The notes under the pieces are model-generated. The model had not been told where the DNA came from and searched no databases. It saw nothing but the letters and a program-made list of their open reading frames with translations. Made by a program: the position numbers and the translations under genes. From Climacteris rufus (Eukaryota; Chordata; Aves; Passeriformes; Climacteridae), in assembly GCA_013398175.1 (NCBI GenBank), contig VZRZ01005947.1, positions 86,224 through 150,223 of the forward strand: DNA of 64,000 nucleotides, in the 5' to 3' direction. Positions 56,751-64,000 of this stretch are shown piece by piece; within the stretch, counting starts at the first letter, position 1; each line of letters starts with the position of its first letter.

Positions 56751-59700
56751 AGGAAACCAAGAACACATCAGACACTCTAAATTTAGATCTTTTTATTCAG
56801 CGCGGACAATATTCCTTGATTTCTCATTGTTCAGGAGAGGGCAGAGGGCAGGGGATCTATTGAAAGGCTTTGTCCTGAGAGATGCCACTTTGTCTGGATA
56901 CACGGAGGGTGGAGGAGCCACAGATCGTGTTGGTCTGGCATGGGGGAGAGGTTTGTGCCCCACAGCTCCAAATGGCCTTGGGATGGGGTGGTGGGTGGGC
57001 ACCTCTGAGCAGAACCTGGCACCTGTGAGGCAGAGCTCAGGGCTCCCCTCAGCCCTGCAGTGCCAGGCAAGGCGGGCGAGGATGGACACGAGGCCCCTCT
57101 GCGAGCAGCCGTGACCGGCGCGGTGCCTGTGCTTTGGGGCAGGTCCCTGTGGCAGCGGGGCTGAGACACAGGGCGTGTAGGATAAATACACACCCGCTCT
57201 ATACGTCTCGCTGCCTTTCCGGCACTGCAGCTCCAAGGCTATTTTTAAACTCCCTCCTTTATTACACAGGCCAGGAGATAACGGTGGCCTGCCTCCTGCC
57301 ACGCCAGGCGTGCTGCTCTCCCGTGCACCCCGGGGACCAGCTTGTCCCCCACACCGTGTGGGGGGCACCCTGCCCCATGATGGGGATGGATGCAGGGTGG
57401 GCTGTGGGTGGGCATGACCTCCCTTGTCTCCACAGGCTCAGGCCATGGTGGGCACAGGCAAAACGGGGTACCTGGCTGCTTTTGTGCTGCTGCGAGCAAG
57501 CTGTTGGTACAAGGGTCCTGCCACAGAGTGTTTCGTCCCACTCTGTCGATGGGATGTCAGTTTTGCTCAGGGTCTGCAGCTTCAGGGAGGTAAATGAGCT
57601 GAGAGTCGGCTGCAGCATCACCAAACCCGCCTGCTGCCGGTGTCAGCACCACCAGATGGGTGCAGGCATGAGGAGCAGCTCTCGCAGGTGGTGCACACGG
57701 GGCTTTCCATCTCAGCTGATGCCCTGACCCCCAGTGAGGAGCATCTAGAGTGGGGTTTGCTTTGTGACATGAGCAGCAATAGCAGGTGGCAGGGGACGGG
57801 GGGAGAGCCGCTTGCTTTTGGTTTTCGACCCTCATCTTCTTTCGCATCATGAGTCATGTTACGCTCTGAGCTGAGTAACTGCTGGGGCTATTTTTACTCC
57901 AGCTCAGCAAAGCTTCCTTCTCGCTGCTGCCACAGCCACCACCGCTCGCTGTGGACCTGGGGGCAAAGGATGGGGACATGGTGAGTGGCAGAGGGCGAGG
58001 GCAGGGGAAGCAGTGTTTGGGGTGGTGTCTGTGGAAAGGGGGACTGCTGCCCACCTAATCAATTTGGAAACAAAAATAGTATGTGCCTTTTGAAAAACAA
58101 CAGATGACCTGCGATGTGTGGTGTACTCACACACACATACGTATATATTTATTATACTGGGAGAGGGGAAGGGGGGAGGGAGAGAAATTCCTTTCGAGTG
58201 CTATTCACCAGTCTGGAAAAATAAAGAAGGAAAGCAGAACATTTTTTCCTTTCATCAAAACAGGAAGGAGAGGGGGAATGGGGTGGGGAGCAGATCCATA
58301 GACATAATGGATGGTTGCCAGTGTAAGGAAATTGTTCCCTTCTACCCTAAACTTGTGGGTTGGGGTGGGGGAGAAATATATGGTAGTATGATCAGGGAAA
58401 GCTGCATCCCCTCCTCCCCACTTGATGCAGGAACGTGTATGCACACGGGAAAGTGCTGGGAAATCAGTGCCCCCAGCCTTGCCTTTTCTCTTTGAATCCT
58501 GCTCGAGCTGCACATCCGCAGAGATGTGAAATGCCTTTGCCTTCTCCTTCACCTCAAAGTGTGGGGCAAGAAGGCACAGCCGGCATGAGCCCTCTCCCTC
58601 TCTGCCGTTGTCAGGGGCTGTGCTATGCCCTCTGCATGTGTCTGCATGCTTGTCCCCCTTCCCCATCCTCTCCTCTCTGCCAGGTTCCTGCCAGGAATGG
58701 GTGAGATGAAGGAGGTGGTGAGGGGCTGGGGGAATCCCTCTGACGGGGAGAGACAGGCAGAGGGGGGTGGTTCCCAGAGAAAGCCTGGCAGGTCCCATCA
58801 AATGCCTGCTCCCCAGGTGACACCTTCCCTTTCCCCTGGAGCCGCTGGCTCTGTCAGGGTTTTACTCATCCTTGGAAAGCATTTTCCTTGCCAGTGCCAG
58901 GGGCAGGAAGGCAGATTATGCAAGCCCTGGGTACCCCGAGGCTCTGCCTTTTTCCAGCACCAAATACAAACACCAAGCTCCCTGCCTGTCTCTGTCTCCT
59001 TCCTTTGGTCTCTCTTCTCCTTTCCTCCTCCTTCCTCCATTAGACCGAACTCAGTCATTAGGAAGTCGGGGTAGCTCCCACATCAGCAGACTCTGGGGCA
59101 AATGGTGTAAAAACCACAGTGTGAGCTGTGTACCATAACTCTGTCCTGAACAGTCGGGTCGGGATAAACCCCACACAACCGGGCGATGTGGTGTAAAACC
59201 AGCTCGCCCACAGAACGGATCTCCTGGTGTAAACGAGGTGTAAAACTTACTCTGAGTGCCTCATTTCAGTGTGGCGGCTGCTCCCCTCCATTGACGGCGG
59301 CGGCAGCCCCACGGCGTAGGCGTAGGGATTGCTCATCCTTCTCCTGAACTTGGAGACCGGAGCAGGAGCAACACCTAAGTTAGATACCTTGAGTGGGCGG
59401 GCTGACTACACGTTGGCTGTCAACACCTCCTAATTTCTTTCCATTGATTGTTTTTCAAAATAGGACTCATCATGGAGAGGCTGAGACACCTCAGCTGTTC
59501 AGACTGAGTCTTGCTTTCCATTGTGAGCCCTGTTTTTCTTCCTATTGTTTCATAATTCTCTGCCCCCTCTGAAAAAAACATAATAAATAAACTAAAAAAA
59601 AAAAGAAAAAAAAAGGAGATATCACCCCTCATTTCATGCCTCTGTGGATGGTGGATAGTACGATCATTTTTTCCACCAACACAAGATGAGGGGAGAGCAG

Positions 59701-62700
59701 CCTTGCAGCAAAGAACTGCCTGTTGTCCTTGGACACGTGTTGCTCTCCTCCCTAGTGATAACAAAATAACCAGGGAGATGAGTTCAGCTGTTTGCAGATT
59801 TGAGAGCTGTGGTGGTGGTGAAAGTGTTTTAATAAGAAATCCTGGTGCAGGCTCTTAGGAAATCTGTTTTTGTTGTGGTTTGTCTGCAGGGCTATTGCCA
59901 GCTAGCACAGTTGCAACCAGACCTTGTCAAGTCATGGTGCTCTAATGGGACATTTTTACATTCCAGCTGCTTCATGTAGCCTCAAAATACCTTCCCAATA
60001 TATGCAATGGTGGTTTCAAACACTTGTCCTGTGACATCTGGGACACCAATAGCCCTGCAGGCCTCCACACGCCTCCCACAGGCCAGGTGAGGGGCAGATC
60101 CAGTCACCCCCATTAGTTTTAGGGGTCTGTGGGACAGATGTCAAGCTAATTTCACAGATGTAAGAGAATCAAAGGAAGCCCCCAGCAGACTCCAGGCATA
60201 GCAGTTTTAGGTGCATGTACCCCTATTGAACTTGGTGCCAGTGAGACTGAACCAGCCAGCCTAAAGACCTCACTAGTGAAAAATCTGTCCCAGTCTTAAA
60301 AACAGAAAGAGTAAGGAAAAACCACTGAAGCCTGAGCAGCTTGAGTATCACTTTGCTCTATTTCCAGGCAGGGTCATAGGTAGATGATTAGTCAAATTCC
60401 AAACATCCTCTTCCTTGCTGTCTGGAGGTTCAACAGGGATTAGCTTTTTGTTTCTGATGCTGAGCTTCTAAAAACTGCCCAGCATCATCCACACGAAAAT
60501 AAATAACTCTATTTCTATCCCATCTAGCATGTAATGTAGCCGGATATTAAAAAAAAAAAAAAAAAAAGCACACCACACATATCTCCCCCAAAATCAGGCC
60601 CTGCAGCAGCTCTTGTTGCTACCAAGCAAGAAATTTGCAGCAGTCCCTGCTAAGCTTTCTGCTGAGACCTTCTCCTCTCCGGCAGCAATATCTCTCCCTG
60701 CTGAGGAAGTTGATGAGCCCTCCCACACTCAGGCTGTTCTGTCCTGGCCAGGCAGCCACTACAGCGTGGGGACCCCCTACACAGCTTGAACCAGGTGGCG
60801 TGAAGGTGGTGGAGTCACGCCAGCTTGTTCGAGGGCAGAGATCCTCAAAAGGCACCTGGGCCTCCACTGACCCCTTCTGAACCTTAACCACATAATGGGG
60901 TCATGGACATTTGGCACCCAGCTGCCCTAAGCTCCCTCTGCACAGACAGAAGGACTTCTCAGATTCTCAGCTTTCCCCCTGCTGACAGCCAAGGAGACCA
61001 GGGTTACAGCATTTCTTTGGCTGGTGCTATCTGGAACAAGGTGAGATGGACCCGGGCCCTTTTAAAACCTTTTTATGAAGCCTCCTACAGATTTCAAAAG
61101 AGTTTCAGCACCCAGGTGGACATTAGGGTAGCAGCTGGGGGGTTAGAGCCAAATTATCATCACCTGAAATGGCTGGTACACTGCTGACAGGCCAGGACGG
61201 GGAATGAGGGGAATTCTAAGAGTGTCCTGAGGAATTTGGGGTGGGACAGGGCTAACATGGCTAAAGCATCTAAGATAAAGTCTTTTTAAGGTCTCTGGTG
61301 GTGGAAATGAGTAAAGGTATGCCTTGCATTTCCAATTCCTCCCCCTTGAGCTCCAAGATTGGAACCGAGCCACTTGAGACTCGGTTTGGGGGACTTCCAG
61401 GACCCTCCCTATCGCTGCACTCATGCACCTCAGATGGCCCAGGCTTTGGAGCTGACCTGGCTCTGACCAAATCCCCACCTGAGGCGAAATCTGCTCGCTC
61501 TTCTTCTGGGTTAGGCTGAATGAAGGTGATCTCTTGTGACCCAAGAGCACCCTGACACGTTGCCCCAGAGAAGCCAGGATATTTTAAGAAAGCTATGGAG
61601 GACTCCCAGTATTCCTTGTGCCCCTTTGCTTCCTGACCAACACCCACACCCATGAGACCAAAGTCAGGTTCGGGGGTGCAGCTAGCCAAGCTGGGAGGTG
61701 TTGCCAGATGCCTGCTACAGAGGAGCATTTGGTGGGCTGCCTGCTGCTCCATTCCAGTGGCTGCTCCCCATACCCAGACACTTTGGATGGTGCACATGTA
61801 AGTGCTGGTGCGAGACCGTGCGTTTTGGAGAGGGTTGGCTGCAGGAGACTCGCAGGCACCTAGAGAGTCTAAGGGAGCATGTGTGATGCTGTGAGATGAG
61901 GCCACTGGTATGTCAGTGGGTGTATGTATGTGAGAAGGGAAGAGAGAGGGGGAGAGTGAAGGAGAACACATGGATGCCCAGGGATGTGTGAATGAGACAA
62001 AATTTGCATGTAGCTGTGCATGCGAGCGGCTCAGAGAGAAGCGTGTGCGTAGCATAGAAAAAGCAGGGGAGATGCTTGGGATTCAGAGCGAATGCCTGCC
62101 GAGCGCCTGCGGTGCATGACGGTGCAGGAATGTGTCGGTGGCTACGAGCCTGCACAAAGATGGTGCAGAAACCCCTCCTGGTCGTGCCTGGAGTGTGCTT
62201 TGCGAGGGTGCAACTCAGCGCCGGGAGATCACTCGTATGTACGTGAGAGGGCGGGCGTACGGGTGTTTTTTCAATAGGATATGACTCTTTCTTGAACTCA
62301 CCTGTTAGCAGCCTTCCCCTCCCCATCCCTCTCCCCCCACAGCAAATATCTGCTTGTTTAATTTCCCTTCAGATGTTTATTACATCGCGGAGATAATCAT
62401 GCAGCAAAATACCTCCGGGTGCCACGAGCAACACCAGATTGTCTTATAGCAACGTGTAAATTTCTCTGGCTTCTTTTTTTTCCCCTGCACACAAAGAGAT
62501 GTGAGATATTAAAGTCGTCTCTCTCCCTGGAGCTAGTGGTGTAGCAGGGCAGGGAAGGCGGCGAGTGCAGCTTGGAGAAATGGGCTCCAGACTGAAACAG
62601 CGAGAACCTGGGGCCAAAAAAAATAACAAACTACCGTGCCGGGAACTCCTCTCTTCTTATCTCTTGCCGAGGAGGCAGGAATTTCTGTCCCCATTCCTCA

Positions 62701-62880
62701 CGCGATATTAAAGCCACATTATACAGGTTGCTGCAGCATTAGTCATTTTTAATTAATTTATCATTTAAATTAACACACTTTTTATTTTGTCAGCAATGAA
62801 CTGCTACTCCCTCACTAGATTTGTTCCTTGATACCCAGCCAGGAGGAGGATGGCAAGTTATGCTCCACCCATCTCCTCTC
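56751..62880. other. Intergenic upstream of PDGFB
   Basis: No gene recognised. It has A-rich runs at 59593-59615 and a 19-base poly(A) at 60549-60567, and, close to PDGFB, two AT-rich unique segments at 62340-62480 and 62690-62815 that look like candidate promoter-proximal elements. Confidence 0.55.
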
Positions 62881-62884
62881 CTTC

Positions 62885-62890
62885 ATAAAA
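62885..62890 (+). promoter_or_regulatory. PDGFB: Probable PDGFB TATA-like box
   Basis: CATAAAAGG precedes GAGCAGCCCCGAG. Mammalian PDGFB has a TATA-driven promoter with a long leader. A start 25-35 bp downstream, about 62910-62925, would make a leader of about 0.92 kb, close to the roughly 1 kb of the human gene. No transcript evidence. Confidence 0.6.
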
Positions 62891-62914
62891 GGAGCAGCCC
62901 CGAGTGCCAGTTTA

Positions 62915-63840
62915 GTCTCTTGCAGCTCGCAGACTAAAATAAAGACTCACATCGGCTCACTCACCTCTTCTGCAATTTTACCCTTTCTGCATTTTTTTTT
63001 GTTTGTTTGTTTTTCCTTTCTTTTTGCAACAGAGTGCGGGAGTCAGCATCAGTGGCTCCACTTTGAGGCTCGTCGAGACTCAGCGCACGCACACACTCAC
63101 GGAACCCAGAGCAAAAACATTTGCTCTCACCTGTCTCCAAACCCAAAGCAAACCTCCTGTCCAGGCAAAACACCAACACTTGGAACGAGAAGGCACCCGA
63201 GCCAGAATCCAATGAAAGGGGAAGAAATTCAATGTATACTGGCAACTTTTCTCTAAAAAGCCAGTGGCCAAAAGGACGGAAAGGAGCATTTTAAGAAGAG
63301 GACACCTTAAGGAAGAAGATTTCATTTTTTGGATTTTGGACCAAACTTTGGAAAAGTTTTTTTTCTTTTAGTTATTATTCTGTGCACCTTCTTCTAAGAA
63401 CATTGAGACATTGTTACCTGCATGTAAAAGCTTTTACATGTAAATATTTTGAAAAGGAAGAAAGCCAAGAGGAAGAATAGCATGTGGACCACCTAGCCAA
63501 AGGCACTACTGAAGCATCCCTTGCGGCAAGGGGGACACAGACTCTGGATGTGTATAATTCCGAGGGACTGCATTTTTTCCCCACCGGGCTTATGAGATAG
63601 TGCAGAGGCAGGCGAGTCACCGAGAATTACTTCTGTCTCCCCTCACCACCACCACCACCTCCACGTCCTCTTCCACGGGCTCCTGCGACTCTGCCACCTC
63701 CTCCCGGCTGGCAGGGGGTATGGGAACGCGCGGCGCCCTCGATGCCTGAGGCCGGGCGGCCGCGGGGCTGTCTGCGGGAAGCGCTTCCCTCCCGGGTCTC
63801 GCCGTCCATGTGCCCGCAGCCGGCGGGGCCTGGAGTCGGG
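62915..63840 (+). other. PDGFB: PDGFB 5' leader (inferred extent)
   Basis: The leader carries at least ten AUGs before the main start. Two AUG-stop units lie inside a palindrome (63421-63443); short uORFs start at 63212, 63232, 63482, 63548, 63591 and 63720; and in-frame AUGs lie at 63742 and 63808. The block CCAAACTTTGGAAAAGTTTT at about 63341-63360 resembles a block I recall from the human PDGFB leader, and the bases just before the ATG (GGGGCCTGGAGTCGGG) also match it closely. Mammalian PDGFB leaders strongly repress translation, and upstream AUGs contribute to this. The 5' end is inferred. Confidence 0.7.
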
Positions 63841-63897
63841 ATGAATTTCGGCGTGGTCTTCGCGTTCATCCTCTCCCTGCCGCTGGCCCGCATGGAG
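63841..63897 (+). CDS. PDGFB: PDGFB coding exon 1 (partial gene, runs off the window)
   Basis: PDGF-B is a secreted dimeric growth factor that signals through PDGF receptors to recruit pericytes and smooth muscle cells. This exon encodes only the first 19 residues, MNFGVVFAFILSLPLARME, a hydrophobic signal peptide, then a GTGAGT donor in phase 0. In human PDGFB exon 1 likewise ends with the signal peptide at a Glu codon, before the Gly-Asp-Pro start of the propeptide. Support comes from the MN start, the GGAGTCGGG sequence before it, the long uAUG-rich leader and the position and strand next to RPL3 and SYNGR1. The growth-factor domain is outside the window, so identification relies on leader similarity and synteny. 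Confidence 0.85.
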
Positions 63898-64000
63898 GTG
63901 AGTTTCGGCCGCTGGCAGCGGGCGGTGCTGCCGAGCCGCCAGCCCGCGGTGCGGGGAGAGCCGGCGGCGGCTCCGGCCCGCAGGTGCGGCGGGCGCAGCC

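Noticed and set aside
56788..57368. Possible minus-strand transcript ending at an AATAAA near 56788-56795 with a 191-codon frame
   Set aside because: A single hexamer and a GC-rich open frame are not enough; no splice signals or known protein support it.

Overview
This is vertebrate nuclear DNA, almost certainly from a bird. The genes have spliced GT-AG introns. The interspersed repeats are CR1 LINE tails, the dominant avian retrotransposon, some ending in the diagnostic ATTCTATG-type terminal repeats. The gene order SYNGR1 - RPL3 - PDGFB, with SYNGR1 on the strand opposite to the other two, is the conserved tetrapod order (human chromosome 22q13). The order of bird cannot be decided from this window.

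Layout: 1-1080 is intergenic. SYNGR1 (synaptogyrin-1, a four-pass synaptic-vesicle protein) fills about 1085-19922 on the minus strand: coding exons at 19824-19922, 8972-9209, 7979-8124 and 5181-5399, giving an intact 233-residue protein, then a 3' UTR of about 4.1 kb ending at a minus-strand AATAAA. A 111-bp assembly gap (19938-20048) lies just upstream of its start codon. Between SYNGR1 and RPL3 (2.7 kb, head to head) sit a CR1 element split by a 309-bp solo LTR, a second CR1 fragment and an unusual AATGAAA/GGAAT low-complexity block.

RPL3 (ribosomal protein uL3) occupies 22635-about 29725 on the plus strand: ten exons, an intact 403-residue protein, a compact CGCG-element/TATA/TOP promoter, and two box C/D snoRNAs in introns, SNORD43 in intron 3 and SNORD83 in intron 5. 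The host protein and its snoRNAs all serve ribosome production, so one transcript supplies a large-subunit protein and two rRNA-modification guides.

From 29.7 to 62.9 kb I find no credible protein-coding gene. The many open frames there are short or compositionally GC-driven. The region holds AT-rich islands with octamer and homeobox-like motifs, small tandem repeats and one diverged local duplication, and is the natural place for distal PDGFB regulatory elements. The right end carries the first exon of PDGFB: a TATA-like promoter, a leader of about 0.9 kb crowded with upstream AUGs (including a 20-bp perfect palindrome holding two AUG-stop units), and the first 19 codons; the remaining exons lie beyond the window.

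The most interesting signals are the palindromic start-stop uORF module and in-frame upstream AUGs of PDGFB, the intronic snoRNAs with readable rRNA complementarity, and the LTR nested in CR1 with an exact 5-bp target duplication.
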